Source: Cyanobacteria bacterium SBLK (lineage in GTDB: Bacteria > Cyanobacteriota > Cyanobacteriia > Cyanobacteriales > Spirulinaceae). Taken from it: a stretch of 64,000 nt of DNA. The stretch is from the NCBI GenBank assembly GCA_017746715.1, contig JAGHZQ010000082.1, positions 1 to 64,000 on the forward strand. The letters run 5' to 3'. Below, in pieces: positions 17,724 to 27,051 of the stretch (positions within the stretch are counted from its first letter, which is position 1; each line of letters opens with the position of its first letter). The notes below the pieces were generated by a model, which worked only from the letters and a program-made list of their open reading frames with translations, was not told where the DNA came from and made no database searches. Made by a program: the position numbers and the translations under genes.

Positions 17724-18482
17724 TTACTTCTTAATTCCTTCAATACAAATGGCATTTTCAAAATTTGCTGGATGTTCGACAGAAGCAAAGCGATCGTCTC
17801 GCCATTCCTGATATTGGCAACCGCGAACATCGGTAAATCCATGCTCGAAAAATGCTTCTTTTAAGGAAGGTTCGTCCCACATCCACTGATGGCGATTATT
17901 AGAAAACATCTCTCGCAAGCGATCGCCGACAGATTTTCGCGTTCCCCAATGTCCCACTAGCGAATTCGTCATAAAATTAATTGCCGCTTCCGAAGCACCT
18001 TTTTCCTCTTTTCTTTCTCGAATATAAATATTAATTAAATGCTCTAGATCTGGAACAACTGCGCGAAAAATACCGTGAGGTTTTAAATAAGAAAAAATCC
18101 GCTCCATGGCAAGATGAAAATCGATAATACTCAGATGTTCGAGAACGTGGGAAGCGTAGATTAAATCGCAACTATTCGGAGTAATATCCAAACCCTTGAC
18201 AATATTTCCATATTGTGCATTTGGAGACCATTCCGGTAAATTGAAAATCGGGATTAAAAAACGTCCGATAATAGGAAGTTTAACCAATCTTAAAGAAGGC
18301 GAAGCATCAATATTTTTCCAACCTTCAGCAATCACCAAACCACAGCCAATATGCAAACAAATTGGTTGTTTGTTTCTGCTTTCTCCTCTCTTGCTTTCCA
18401 CTTCTTGGGAGGGGGTTGAGGGGTGGGTATTATTGGTTGTTAGTTGCTTGCACTGAGCTTTGTCGAAGTGTTGGTGGGTCAT
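17724..18482 (-). CDS. SAM-dependent methyltransferase
   Basis: The Rossmann motif I is CLHIGCGLVIAEGWKNIDAS. A post-motif DLIYASHVLEHL and a late GIFRAVVPDLEHLI stretch fit class I methyltransferases related to Methyltransf_11 and glycan- or lipid-linked enzymes. The 3' part (about residues 150-250) is less conserved. The first 37 codons from the ATG at 18482 are encoded by dispersed repeat DNA (18451-18470 and its flank), so the native start may be further in; no clear Shine-Dalgarno decides it. The glycosyltransferase gene lies 31 bp upstream on the same strand, so the two probably form a unit for surface glycan synthesis. Confidence 0.8.
   Translation of the reverse strand: MTHQHFDKAQCKQLTTNNTHPSTPSQEVESKRGESRNKQPICLHIGCGLVIAEGWKNIDASPSLRLVKLPIIGRFLIPIFNLPEWSPNAQYGNIVKGLDITPNSCDLIYASHVLEHLSIIDFHLAMERIFSYLKPHGIFRAVVPDLEHLINIYIRERKEEKGASEAAINFMTNSLVGHWGTRKSVGDRLREMFSNNRHQWMWDEPSLKEAFFEHGFTDVRGCQYQEWRDDRFASVEHPANFENAICIEGIKK
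18451..18470 (-). repeat. Dispersed CACTTCGAC...GCTCAGTG repeat, copy 2, inside coding sequence
   Basis: On the minus strand this copy reads CACTTCGACAAAGCTCAGTG and encodes part of the N-terminus of the methyltransferase as annotated. Confidence 0.7.
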
Positions 18483-18490
18483 AGCACATT

Positions 18491-18512
18491 GATAACTGAT
18501 AACTGATAACTG
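18491..18512 (+). repeat. Heptamer tandem repeat (GATAACT)
   Basis: Three perfect GATAACT units (18491-18511) in the gap between the glycosyltransferase and methyltransferase genes. Similar heptads occur near 30431 and 59088, as in the cyanobacterial STRR families. Confidence 0.7.
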
Positions 18513-18513
18513 T

Positions 18514-19716
18514 TTACCGATAACTGTCGATCGCTTTTTGATAAACCGAGATGAGATCGCCCGCGATCGCCTCCCAAGAATAGCGCGTTTTTACCAACTG
18601 TTTACCATTATTGCCTAATTCTTGGCGCAATTGAGGTGAGGTGAGGAGAGTTGCGATCGCATCGACAACGGTTTTGACTTCCCCTTCCACCACTAACCCG
18701 GCATTTGCCGCATCAACTTCTGGGGCAATTTGCACTTCTGGAGTAATAATAACTGGTAATCCAGCAGCCATCGCCTCGGCAACGGCGATCGCAAAATTTT
18801 CTGCAAAGGAAGGCAAAACAAAAAAATCCGAACCTTGTAAGACTAACGCCTTACTTTCTCCCGTGACAAATCCAGCGAATGTAACCTGTTTCGTTAAGTC
18901 CAAAGACTCAATTAGACTTTCAATTTGTTGCAAATACTCTTTATCTCCCGTCCCGGCAAAAATGAGATGAAAATGATGTTTTGATTTGAGAGAATGAAGT
19001 GCATCGAGTAATAGTTCGGGACGTTTTTTATAATGAATGCGGGAGAGAAATAGAACAATCGCGCTTTCAGCAGGAATATTATAAAGTTGGCGCAGTTTTA
19101 ACCCCGCATCCTCAATTTTTGTACCCGATCGCACTCCCAACGGTAAAATTGCTTTGGGTGCAACAACACCAAAATTATTAACATCCTCTGCTTCTCCTCG
19201 GGACGTACAATGCACGATCGCTGCTTTGTTGAGATTTTGACGTTCGATTAATGCCGCATAAATTTGCTTTTTACGACGACTTTGCGCTAAAGCCCAAGGT
19301 GATAATTGTCCCATTGTCCGGACGGTGTAAGGAATATTTTTCCATCTCGCGATCGCTCCAGCACAAGTGGAACAGTAAGAAAATAAATAATGGGTATCTA
19401 AGATATCATAATCGTTCAGATTTTGCCACATCCAGCGCGTCAGCGGCCAAGAAAAGAGAAAACCACGATCGTTCCCCAGAGAAACCCCTTTTGTCGGTGT
19501 AGCAAAAAGCGGAAAAAAACGAATGGGAACTCCTTCATATTCAATGCGGCGATCGCAAGGCACGTCTAGAACTCGAATGCCATCATCATCATTCGTGGTG
19601 ACAATTTCTGCATCAACGTTGCGATCTCGCAAGGCTTTCACTAAATTTAAAGCAACTAGCGTAGGTCCTCCTCGTGCAGACGATACTGATGGAATAACAT
19701 GAAGGACTTTAAGCAT
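18514..19716 (-). CDS. GT4-family glycosyltransferase
   Basis: The 400-residue protein has a GT-B fold. The N-terminal half begins MLKVLHVIPSVSSARGGPT, the usual acceptor-domain opening with a GG loop. The C-terminal donor domain starts near residue 215 (ILPLGV, then IVLFLSRIHYKKRPELLLDAL). The EX7E region is in FAENFAIAVAEAMAAGLPV. GT4 enzymes transfer sugars from nucleotide donors with retention, usually at the cytoplasmic membrane face for polysaccharide or glycolipid synthesis. A methyltransferase gene follows immediately. Donor and acceptor cannot be told. Confidence 0.92.
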   Translation of the reverse strand: MLKVLHVIPSVSSARGGPTLVALNLVKALRDRNVDAEIVTTNDDDGIRVLDVPCDRRIEYEGVPIRFFPLFATPTKGVSLGNDRGFLFSWPLTRWMWQNLNDYDILDTHYLFSYCSTCAGAIARWKNIPYTVRTMGQLSPWALAQSRRKKQIYAALIERQNLNKAAIVHCTSRGEAEDVNNFGVVAPKAILPLGVRSGTKIEDAGLKLRQLYNIPAESAIVLFLSRIHYKKRPELLLDALHSLKSKHHFHLIFAGTGDKEYLQQIESLIESLDLTKQVTFAGFVTGESKALVLQGSDFFVLPSFAENFAIAVAEAMAAGLPVIITPEVQIAPEVDAANAGLVVEGEVKTVVDAIATLLTSPQLRQELGNNGKQLVKTRYSWEAIAGDLISVYQKAIDSYR

Positions 19717-19896
19717 TTGTTGTTGGCTATTGATTATTTATTGTTTGACTCCTCTCTCAATCTCCTCTTCTTAGGAGAGGACTGGAGAGCGGTTTTGGGT
19801 TAGAGGTAAGTCTGGGTTGGGGGAGATTATTGGCTAAAATTGAAAAGAGGCGCTTTAAATAACGCCTCTATCGATGAGATCGAGATAAATGACTTC

Positions 19897-20400
19897 CTAA
19901 TTGGCATTCAGATCGATCGCATTTTCATCAAACTGTTCGCGATCGCCACCAATGCCAGGAGTAGTATCGAGAATTTGCGCCCCCGTCAAAATGAGATCGT
20001 TCATTTGGGCACCGGCTGCCGTAATATTGTAAAGGGCTGCATTCGTCAAATTAACGCGATTGAGAATGGTCTTATCCAAGATAGAATCAGACAGCATTGC
20101 TTCGGTTAAATTGGCATCTGTGAGGTTTGCTCCGGTTAAATCCGCCCCTTCTAAATTCGTTCTGACTAATTTAGCATTTTGTAAATTTGCCTCTCTCAGA
20201 TCTGCTCCAATTAAGTGTGCTTCTGAAAGATCGACCCCTGATAAGTCACATCCGCGACATTGACCTGTAGATAATAACCGATCGACTTGGTCGGGATTTC
20301 CGGCTCGTGCTGGTATGGAGCTCGAACCAATACCGATCGATAAGGCGATCGCAGACGCAATTGAAATGGCCAGGGGAGCAACGGTTCCTAAGTTTTTCAT
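19897..20400 (-). CDS. Secreted pentapeptide-repeat protein
   Basis: The 167-residue protein has a signal peptide (about 1-33, ending IPARA), then GNPDQVDRLLSTGQCRGCDLSG, a common N-terminal cap of cyanobacterial lumenal pentapeptide proteins. About 14 pentapeptide units A(D/N)LxX follow (about residues 50-145), which would fold as a right-handed beta helix. The tail is acidic. Such proteins are frequent in the thylakoid lumen or periplasm, with unknown function. It stands alone with a Shine-Dalgarno GGGAGG before the ATG. Confidence 0.88.
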   Translation of the reverse strand: MKNLGTVAPLAISIASAIALSIGIGSSSIPARAGNPDQVDRLLSTGQCRGCDLSGVDLSEAHLIGADLREANLQNAKLVRTNLEGADLTGANLTDANLTEAMLSDSILDKTILNRVNLTNAALYNITAAGAQMNDLILTGAQILDTTPGIGGDREQFDENAIDLNAN

Positions 20401-20562
20401 ATCGTGCCTCCCTTTATTTTTTGTTTATAGGTTTTTGTTGATTTTGTTACTACTATCGTAGCAAGTTTTACTGTTTTCTTCAATGCTTTGCGTAATTTTA
20501 GACAAACATTAAGAAATAAAAATAAACTGGATTTTATAACCGTGAAAGTGTAAAATAGCCTT

Positions 20563-22287
20563 CTACCAATCTTCATCGCGAGAAGAGTAAGGCTTTTCCC
20601 AATCAGACTTTTCCCAATCATTCATCGCAGTTGTTGGGCGATCGCTCAATTTCACCTCTACATCAGCTTGAAGGTTCTCTCTTAGCTTTCTCCTTGGTAA
20701 ACTGGCTTCGGGAATGGTCTCTCGATAAGTTTCCGGATTGGCTGCTTCCGAGTCTTCTGTCTCTATCTCGAAGGTTTGCTGCAACGGCTGCACGACCTTG
20801 GCAATTGCATCTTTCACAAAGACTTTGATAAACTCTTCTTTCTGTACTAACTTAAACTGTTTTTGTACGACCTCGGTAATCCCCCCATCCCCCCAATCGA
20901 GATCCTGTCGGAAATATTCTACAAAACTTTTACCGGCAATGCGGGTTAAATAAGCTGCCGTGATTCCTTGAATGGTTTTACCAATTAAATAGGTAGCGAC
21001 ATTAAACTGTAATGCAGTTGACAGCATTTTTACCGCGCCTTTAACAATCCCCAAACTCACTAAAGTTTTTGCCAGAGATAGTGCCAATTCGCGTCCCCGT
21101 TCCATATTGAGTTCGCAACCATAGACTTTGCCGATTTCTACCACCATTTGAGCGTTAACTGCTGCCGTTGCCAAGAGATCGACAACCGGTAAGGGGGTCA
21201 CAATCACGGCACCCGCACCAATCCATTGAAAGCGATCGATAATTTTGTCCGCTTGTTTGCGTTGTTGCTGTTCGATTAAATTGCGCGTTTCTTCTCCCAA
21301 ACGCTGAGATTGCAATAAGATATTATCGGCAACTAAATCTTCTCCTTCCAACCGTAAAATAGCAGCCAAGCGTTTAATTAAAGGCACAATTTCTGGTTCT
21401 GGATTGACCAATTGACCGGTTTCTAATTGGATGGGTTGAGGATTGGCACAAATTGAAATAACATCAATCTCGTTAATGAAATCTTGTACGCGCTCCTGCA
21501 ATTGCTTTAAAATTGTTTGCACTTCTTCTTCTGTATAAAGATCGATTTTATTGAAGACTAAAACAGAGCGCTTGCCAATTTGAGAGAGAATTTTTAAGGG
21601 TTCGCATTCCGATTGACGCAGATCGCCATCAACGACAAATAACAAAAGATCTGCATCGGTTGCCAATTTTTTCGCCATGCCTTCCCGTTCCATTCCTTCC
21701 CTACCAATTTCTAAAATCCCCGGAGTATCGATGAGAAAAATCGCGCGTTCTAAACCCTGTAATTTCAAACAATAAGTTTCTCCCGATCTCGTCGTTCCCA
21801 TTGCTGCACCCACTTCTCCCACCATTTGACCGATTAAACTATTAATGAGAGATGTTTTCCCCGCAGAACCAATCCCAAAAACAACAACTTTAATTTCTCC
21901 CCGGTTTAAATTCGCTTCAATTTCTCGCGATCGACTCAGTAGAGCTTCGCGACTAATACGATCTTGAATTTTTTCAACTTGTTGCCGAACGGCTTTTAAG
22001 GTTTCTCCTGCAACCTCTGTTTTTTCTTCGGGAAGTTTTGCAAGGATGCGACTTTTTGTATTCTTTGTGCGAGAATTTTTGAGGGTAAATAAGTTAAAAT
22101 AGTAGACAAATGCAACAATGAGCAATCCCAATAAAATAATCAGCAACAAAAGAACGAGATTGGCTAAGAGAGGAGCGGTAAAAGAAATTTGTAAATAAAG
22201 TCGATAGATTGAATCAACCAGCCATAATACTAAGCCAAGAATAAGACTAATTCCCACAATAAGAATAATGATTCGGTGTAAAGGCAT
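20563..22287 (-). CDS. Membrane-associated GTPase with DUF697-type C-terminus
   Basis: From the ATG at 22287 the protein has 574 residues. Two membrane helices lie at about 3-25 and 37-60. The G domain (about 125-300) shows G1 GIGSAGKTSLIN, G3 DTPGI and G4 NKID. The C-terminal part (about 350-500) is helical with small-residue-rich membrane-like stretches (GAGAVIVTPLPVVDLLATAAVNAQMV), typical of DUF697/YcjF-like proteins of cyanobacteria and chloroplasts. The family may act in membrane remodelling or ribosome-linked processes; this is not established. A TTG reading nine codons longer is possible. The tail is short of known domains and charged. Confidence 0.88.
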   Translation of the reverse strand: MPLHRIIILIVGISLILGLVLWLVDSIYRLYLQISFTAPLLANLVLLLLIILLGLLIVAFVYYFNLFTLKNSRTKNTKSRILAKLPEEKTEVAGETLKAVRQQVEKIQDRISREALLSRSREIEANLNRGEIKVVVFGIGSAGKTSLINSLIGQMVGEVGAAMGTTRSGETYCLKLQGLERAIFLIDTPGILEIGREGMEREGMAKKLATDADLLLFVVDGDLRQSECEPLKILSQIGKRSVLVFNKIDLYTEEEVQTILKQLQERVQDFINEIDVISICANPQPIQLETGQLVNPEPEIVPLIKRLAAILRLEGEDLVADNILLQSQRLGEETRNLIEQQQRKQADKIIDRFQWIGAGAVIVTPLPVVDLLATAAVNAQMVVEIGKVYGCELNMERGRELALSLAKTLVSLGIVKGAVKMLSTALQFNVATYLIGKTIQGITAAYLTRIAGKSFVEYFRQDLDWGDGGITEVVQKQFKLVQKEEFIKVFVKDAIAKVVQPLQQTFEIETEDSEAANPETYRETIPEASLPRRKLRENLQADVEVKLSDRPTTAMNDWEKSDWEKPYSSRDEDW

Positions 22288-22695
22288 GGACAAACTAAAA
22301 ATTGATATTGGCAAATTGACTCGCTCTATTTATTTTAGTCCTTTTCTATCGCTTCGGCTTGGCCTTATATCAGTACAAAAGTTTCATTGAGATCGCTTAT
22401 ATATACAATAATCTAATTATATCAATCCCTACAAACTTGGGTTTGAGTTATCTGCCAGAGAAAAAGCTCAATAGATTTCAGCAATTTTTCTCAACCCATT
22501 TTCTCAAATGTGGGTTATGTTGAAACTAGGGGTAGCGTTTCAACACCTCGGGTAGGGTTGACGTTTAGAAAAAAATCGGTAAAAATACGAGGGCTGAAAA
22601 TTTTACAGCTCTTGCGTTTTTCTGTGAAATTTCCTGCTTTTTTTATCGATCTCATAACTATCTCTAGCATCTCTCATTACAAGGAGCATACTGTT
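22288..22695. other. Intergenic region with one inverted repeat
   Basis: About 400 bp between the divergent GTPase and the small membrane protein gene. GTTGAAAC (22519-22526) and GTTTCAAC (22537-22544) form an 8-bp stem. The GTG-started ORF through this region would carry a long basic leader without a Shine-Dalgarno, so I treat it as non-coding. Confidence 0.5.
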
Positions 22696-22875
22696 ATGTT
22701 GGCAACTTTCTTCTTAACTTCTTCTGCTGTAGCCTACTTATTTTCGGGTTCGGTTTGTTATTTGGCTTTGCGTGCGGAAAAACATCGCCAAGGCAAATCT
22801 CTCTCAAATTTACAAAAGTTAGAGATTCCCCTCTTTTGGCCGCTTTGGATTGCGAAAGAGATGGATAATGAGTAA
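22696..22875 (+). CDS. Small single-span membrane protein, unknown
   Basis: The 59-residue ORF starts MLATFFLTSSAVAYLFSGSV behind an ACAAGGAGC Shine-Dalgarno. One helix (about 3-25) is followed by a polar stretch and the motif IPLFWPLWIAKEM. I do not recognise a family. The good ribosome site and compact layout support a real gene; the longer upstream reading is rejected. Confidence 0.65.
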   Translation: MLATFFLTSSAVAYLFSGSVCYLALRAEKHRQGKSLSNLQKLEIPLFWPLWIAKEMDNE

Positions 22876-22946
22876 TGGGTGGTAAGGAATAAGTCTCCTT
22901 TACTCTTAAAGACGATATTTATTTTTCTTAACTGTATCATAATACA

Positions 22947-23792
22947 TTATTGCTGGCATTGAGGGCAAAAGTGGGAAGAGCGTCCGCTTATTTTAAGTCG
23001 CTCGATCGCACTGCCGCAATGCCGGCAAGGTTTTCCCCTCCGTCCGTAAACGAGAGCGCTGTCTCCATAATTTCCCGGAACGCCGAGGAGGTTGAGGAAA
23101 TCGCTAAAAGTCGTCCCTCCTTTGGCGATCGCTGTTGCCAACACGTCTTCTATTGCTTGGTGGAGACACTCGATTTGTTCCTCGTCTAGATGAGAGGCAA
23201 TGGTATCGGGGCGAATTTTACCTTTGAAAAGCGCCTCGTCTGCATAAATATTTCCCAATCCGGCGATCGCCCTTTGATCGAGAAGTACGGCTTTAATCGG
23301 TCGTTTGGTTTTACTGAGAATTGTCTTGAGATAAACTGGAGAAAACTCGGGGGTCAAGGGTTCGGATCCCAACTTTTGCAATCCGGAAACGATCGCCTCA
23401 ATATCGCAATCGGCGGGAATCCACCACATTTTCCCAAAGGTGCGAATATCCACAAAACGCAATTCTTTATCTTCGGTAAAGAATAAGCGCACGCGGGTGT
23501 GGGGAGGGAGAGGATCTCCACGATCGCACCAGAGCAATTGTCCCGTCATTCGTAAATGAACGGCCAGCCAACCCCCTTCGCGATCGTTTTTTTGTAGGGA
23601 TGCGAGTAAATACTTTCCTCGTCGTTGCCAAGATGCGATTGAAACGTCCTGCAAACCTTGCAGAAATGCCTCGACAGAAATAGGGTAGGCAATAGTTCTG
23701 GCAAGCAACACTTCCCCACCCCGTATCTCGCGATCGAGGGTTAATCGATTTAACCCTCGACGTACCGTTTCGACTTCTGGTAATTCCGGCAC
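22947..23792 (-). CDS. mutM: Formamidopyrimidine-DNA glycosylase (Fpg/MutM)
   Basis: The 281-residue protein begins PELPEVETVRRGL after the initiator. Pro2 is the catalytic N-terminal nucleophile and Glu3 the acid, so the start is fixed although the codon is GTG (23792). The helix-two-turn-helix region (LDQRAIAGLGNIYADEALF) is present. The zinc finger is CRHC plus CPQC at the end (about 257-280), and the catalytic Lys is in GKYLL. The enzyme removes 8-oxoguanine and other oxidised purines and cuts the strand by beta/delta elimination. psaE lies 41 bp upstream on the same strand; this psaE-mutM linkage is common in cyanobacteria. Confidence 0.97.
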   Translation of the reverse strand: MPELPEVETVRRGLNRLTLDREIRGGEVLLARTIAYPISVEAFLQGLQDVSIASWQRRGKYLLASLQKNDREGGWLAVHLRMTGQLLWCDRGDPLPPHTRVRLFFTEDKELRFVDIRTFGKMWWIPADCDIEAIVSGLQKLGSEPLTPEFSPVYLKTILSKTKRPIKAVLLDQRAIAGLGNIYADEALFKGKIRPDTIASHLDEEQIECLHQAIEDVLATAIAKGGTTFSDFLNLLGVPGNYGDSALVYGRRGKPCRHCGSAIERLKISGRSSHFCPQCQQ

Positions 23793-23833
23793 AAATGGAT
23801 TTAACCTTCTGAGTTGTTAATATTTGCTAATGC

Positions 23834-24022
23834 TTACCCAATCACTTCGAGTTCGCTTTCAGCAAAATTATTGGTGGCTACACCAGAATAATTGACTTTA
23901 TCAAAACGAACGATGACGGGATAGATGATACCGCTTTTATCAACGCTGGCCACTTTACCCACATCTTGATACCAGTAAGATTCTTTACGAAGGATTCTTA
24001 CTTTGTCATTGCGTTTAACCAT
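23834..24022 (-). CDS. psaE: Photosystem I subunit IV (PsaE)
   Basis: The 62-residue protein, MVKRNDKVRILRKESYWYQD, is a small SH3-like beta barrel matching PsaE over its whole length, including IIYPVIVRFDKVNYSGV and the NNFAESEL end. PsaE is a stromal-side extrinsic subunit of photosystem I that aids ferredoxin docking and cyclic electron flow. An AAGGAG Shine-Dalgarno precedes the ATG. The family is usually 65-75 residues, so this one is slightly short at the C-terminus. Confidence 0.96.
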   Translation of the reverse strand: MVKRNDKVRILRKESYWYQDVGKVASVDKSGIIYPVIVRFDKVNYSGVATNNFAESELEVIG

Positions 24023-24129
24023 AAAATTATTCTCCTTGGATTCTATAGCTTACAGCCTACTATCGAACGGGAGGTCTCTACTCGCTTTCGTTTTTAAGTT
24101 TTATTAAGCAAATCTGGCAAGTTGAGAAA

Positions 24130-24783
24130 TCAGGAGTGGGGAATTCCCGACGATCGATCTTGCCAGCACACTCGGACAAAATGAGCAGAACGTCCCCAAA
24201 GATCGGAGGTTGGCATGATATCCCGTACCACTAGGTTAAATGGAATCGAAGTCGTCACATACTTTTGCGCCATCTCCCCAATATCGGGAGCAAGCTGGGT
24301 TGCCGCAACAGTTGCCAGTCCCAATCCTAACATTTGCGTGAGGGGATTGCGGGGCAAAAAGAAGGAAGAACCTGTTGCCAATCCCAAAGCGAGAAGCAAA
24401 GAGACTGATACGTTTGTGCCGCAGCGAGGATGAATGGCTAAATCCCATTCTCCGGCTTGCAAGCGTTGGAGTGCTTGTCGAACGGCTTGGCGAAGATGGG
24501 AATAGTCTACATCACCGTATAAATAAAAACCTTTTTCTGTTGATAGTCCGCCTAAAGTCGTATTATCGACTTCCAAAGAATTGGGGGCAGAACTATCGGA
24601 AATTTCACTCAAAACCCACACTGTTGCATGCTCGAGAGCATGAACCTGACGCAGCATTAAAACTTCTTGCAAACTGGGAATAAAGGGTAATGCTTTGAGT
24701 AGATCGCTATCTTGAGTAGGATAAGGATGGAGGAGTTCAAAATTGAAAAAGTCGCCGGAATTGGCGGGTGTTGTTTCCATCAT
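24130..24783 (-). CDS. DUF6391 family membrane protein
   Basis: The 217-residue protein has the motif RQVHALEHATV near residue 45 and HPRCGTN near 120, both conserved in cyanobacterial DUF6391 proteins; the His and Cys may bind metal. Two hydrophobic stretches lie at about 125-165. Function is not known. An adjacent ATG at 24780 is an equal start. A perfect 14-bp hairpin lies in its leader (24807-24838). Confidence 0.82.
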   Translation of the reverse strand: MMETTPANSGDFFNFELLHPYPTQDSDLLKALPFIPSLQEVLMLRQVHALEHATVWVLSEISDSSAPNSLEVDNTTLGGLSTEKGFYLYGDVDYSHLRQAVRQALQRLQAGEWDLAIHPRCGTNVSVSLLLALGLATGSSFFLPRNPLTQMLGLGLATVAATQLAPDIGEMAQKYVTTSIPFNLVVRDIMPTSDLWGRSAHFVRVCWQDRSSGIPHS

Positions 24784-24806
24784 TATTTTTCCAATATATT
24801 TCGTCT

Positions 24807-24838
24807 TGTTTCAAGGTAACGTGCGTTACCTTGAAACA
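24807..24838 (-). promoter_or_regulatory. Perfect long hairpin in the DUF6391 leader
   Basis: TGTTTCAAGGTAAC (24807-24820) and its exact complement (24825-24838) surround a GTGC loop. The 14-bp stem ends about 24 bases before the DUF6391 start and is not followed by a T-run, so it is more likely an operator or mRNA element than a terminator. Confidence 0.55.
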
Positions 24839-25167
24839 GCAGAAATCTCCATTTTGCTTAATTTTGATGAACGATCGCCAGCCCATTTCCCTCGTCGCTT
24901 AATATATCTACACATTGCGAGATTAATATTTTCAACGTTTTAAGATGATAGTTGAAAAATTGTTTTATTTCGATCGCCGCGATCGCGAAAAACATACACC
25001 AAAAGACGGGCAACCCTACAAGTCAATTGATGGAAACTTTACCAAACCTTTAATTTTCCCTCGGCTAATGTATTTTTTTTGACAAGATCGATCTCGGCAA
25101 GTTTCAAAGCACGATCGAACTCTCTATAATTCATTTTATTCGGGGATATCCTAGGAGGACTTCATTG
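24839..25167. other. AT-rich intergenic region
   Basis: About 330 bp between the divergent DUF6391 gene and the gene at 25168. Apart from an AT-rich final 120 bp that must hold the promoter of the next gene, I see no structure or ORF. Confidence 0.4.
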
Positions 25168-26529
25168 ATGAGAGCCGACCGAGATTTCTTATTTTTGCAT
25201 AAGGGTAGCGATCGCGATCGTGAATTTCCCAATACTTTGCCCACGGGTTTTTCCAGTACATTTTCTCCTATGCAATATACCAAGCTCCAAAATGTAACGT
25301 CTTTCCGCTCTCAACACCAGCATTGGCCGCATCATTCGGTTCATCATCCCGTCCATCGCAATAGTGAAGAGTCCCACACTGCAATTTGCGATTTTTTTAC
25401 AGAGATTGCCAGTTGCGAGTCTCCCCAACAAGCACTCGATTATTTCAAAGGTCTTTTTATTCTCAAGAGCAATCAAGTTGGCAAAAAAATAGAGCAGTCT
25501 TTATACGATCTAATCGTTCTCAATCGCAAAGAAGATTTCTTTATTCTTTTAGATCGATGTTGCTGTATTTTAATCAAGCAATGGCTCGTTCAAAAACAAG
25601 AAAAGTATATTGCCGACCTCTTACAATTATTACAGAACGAAAAACAATCCTATAAAAACATTCATCCGACCCGGAGAAAATTAAAACAATGGATTCTCGG
25701 ATTTTCTGAAAGTCTCTATTTTCAAAGTTTGCAACTGTTTTCATATGATAATCGCCACGAATCAGAAGCAGAGACGGATTGGAAAAATCGCTATACCGCG
25801 TACTTATTGATGGCACAGTCGTTTAATCCCGACTATCCAAGAGAGCATCGAGATGCGGCAAAGTTGCTGGCTGCCAAATTCAATAAAAAATTTAAATTCA
25901 AACTGGCATTATGCTTGGCTCATTCTAACTTACCCAACTCTTCCCAACGAACGAACCAAAATCCTACCCGCTTAAACTTGCGAACTTTGGGATTGATCCA
26001 GCAAATTCTCGTCAAGCGTAAAAATATGAATTATCGAGGCGTTGCTAATATTTTCCTCAAACAAACCGAAGGAAGTCTTTATAAAGATTTCAAACAAAGC
26101 TTCCTCAAATATTTATTGTTTTCTCTCAAGCAAAGCAAAACATCAGCTTGGTTGCACGCCAGTATTTCTAACTATTTAGAATCCCTGTATCCTCAATATA
26201 ACGATAAAGTTGTTGATGGGAGTTTGCTGTTAAGAATTTGCAAGCGCTCGATCTCCTTTCTCCTCAAACCTGACTGGGATAGTTCGAGCCATCCCTTTAC
26301 ACTTTTAGCCAAGTGTGGTAATTATTTGACCCTCGCTACTCTTTTGCTCAAAATTATCCTCATTTGTCCGAGTAGCTATAAGCATCTGATTTTATGTACG
26401 GTTGCCCTCATTGAGGAATACGAAACTCATCCCGAGTCAGAATGTCAGTGGTTAATCGGTTTCCTCGAAACCTTGCGAGTGGTTTTGACCATTGCTAACG
26501 ATAATCACTTGACCATCGCTCACGAGTAA
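25168..26529 (+). CDS. Conserved-type cytoplasmic helical protein, unknown
   Basis: A 453-residue protein from the ATG at 25168, behind CTAGGAGGAC. The first 60 residues are polar and His-rich (HQHWPHHSVHHPVHRN). The rest is predicted to be almost all helical with many Leu and Lys, resembling HEAT/TPR-type scaffolds without a clean repeat (for example CDFFTEIASCESPQQALDYF; YTAYLLMAQSFNPDYPREH). There is no signal peptide and no catalytic motif I can see. It lies 115 bp upstream of petE. I do not recognise it. Confidence 0.75.
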   Translation: MRADRDFLFLHKGSDRDREFPNTLPTGFSSTFSPMQYTKLQNVTSFRSQHQHWPHHSVHHPVHRNSEESHTAICDFFTEIASCESPQQALDYFKGLFILKSNQVGKKIEQSLYDLIVLNRKEDFFILLDRCCCILIKQWLVQKQEKYIADLLQLLQNEKQSYKNIHPTRRKLKQWILGFSESLYFQSLQLFSYDNRHESEAETDWKNRYTAYLLMAQSFNPDYPREHRDAAKLLAAKFNKKFKFKLALCLAHSNLPNSSQRTNQNPTRLNLRTLGLIQQILVKRKNMNYRGVANIFLKQTEGSLYKDFKQSFLKYLLFSLKQSKTSAWLHASISNYLESLYPQYNDKVVDGSLLLRICKRSISFLLKPDWDSSSHPFTLLAKCGNYLTLATLLLKIILICPSSYKHLILCTVALIEEYETHPESECQWLIGFLETLRVVLTIANDNHLTIAHE

Positions 26530-26644
26530 AGGCAGATTGGGGATTCGACTCATTTTCAACTTCTCCAAAAATAAAATTCTACAGAGTGTCAAATTTCCTG
26601 ATACAATCTTTTTTGAAGACCAATACGACACGCTGTCAAAGATC

Positions 26645-27025
26645 ATGTTCAAGAAACTCGGCTTAATTCTTTCCACCGTCCTGTTTGCGATCGCCGCCTT
26701 CGCATTCGTCGCATCTCCAGCTGTTGCAGCCTCCAAGACCGTCAAAATGGGAACCGATACCTACCAACTCAAATTTGACCCCTCCGAAGTCACCGTCAGC
26801 CCCGGAGACACGATAAAATTCCAAAACAATAATCTTCCCCCTCACAATATTATTTTCGACCAAGAACCGTTCAAGTCCTTGGCGATGGAACCTACCAAAA
26901 TGTTACTCACTCCTTCTGATTCTTACACCATTACCGTTCCCGATGATGCGGCTGCCGGAACTTATACTTTCTTCTGCGCTCCTCACAAAGGCGCTGGAAT
27001 GACGGGTAAACTGATCGTTCAATAA
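26645..27025 (+). CDS. petE: Plastocyanin precursor
   Basis: From the ATG at 26645 the precursor has 126 residues. A signal peptide (about 1-28, ending SPAVA) targets the thylakoid lumen. The copper ligands of the cupredoxin fold are His67 (PPHNIIF), Cys111, His114 and Met119 (FFCAPHKGAGM). The protein carries electrons from cytochrome b6f to photosystem I. Cyanobacterial petE is often controlled by copper through PetR/PetP, but I see no assignable operator here. The long upstream extension in frame lacks signal features and is rejected. A strong terminator follows. Confidence 0.98.
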   Translation: MFKKLGLILSTVLFAIAAFAFVASPAVAASKTVKMGTDTYQLKFDPSEVTVSPGDTIKFQNNNLPPHNIIFDQEPFKSLAMEPTKMLLTPSDSYTITVPDDAAAGTYTFFCAPHKGAGMTGKLIVQ

Positions 27026-27051
27026 GATTCGTATTTATCGAAAACTACCGT

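Noticed and set aside
22510..22695. Long N-terminal extension of the 59-residue membrane protein
   Set aside because: No ribosome site, and basic leader unlike a protein; the inner ATG has AAGGAG.
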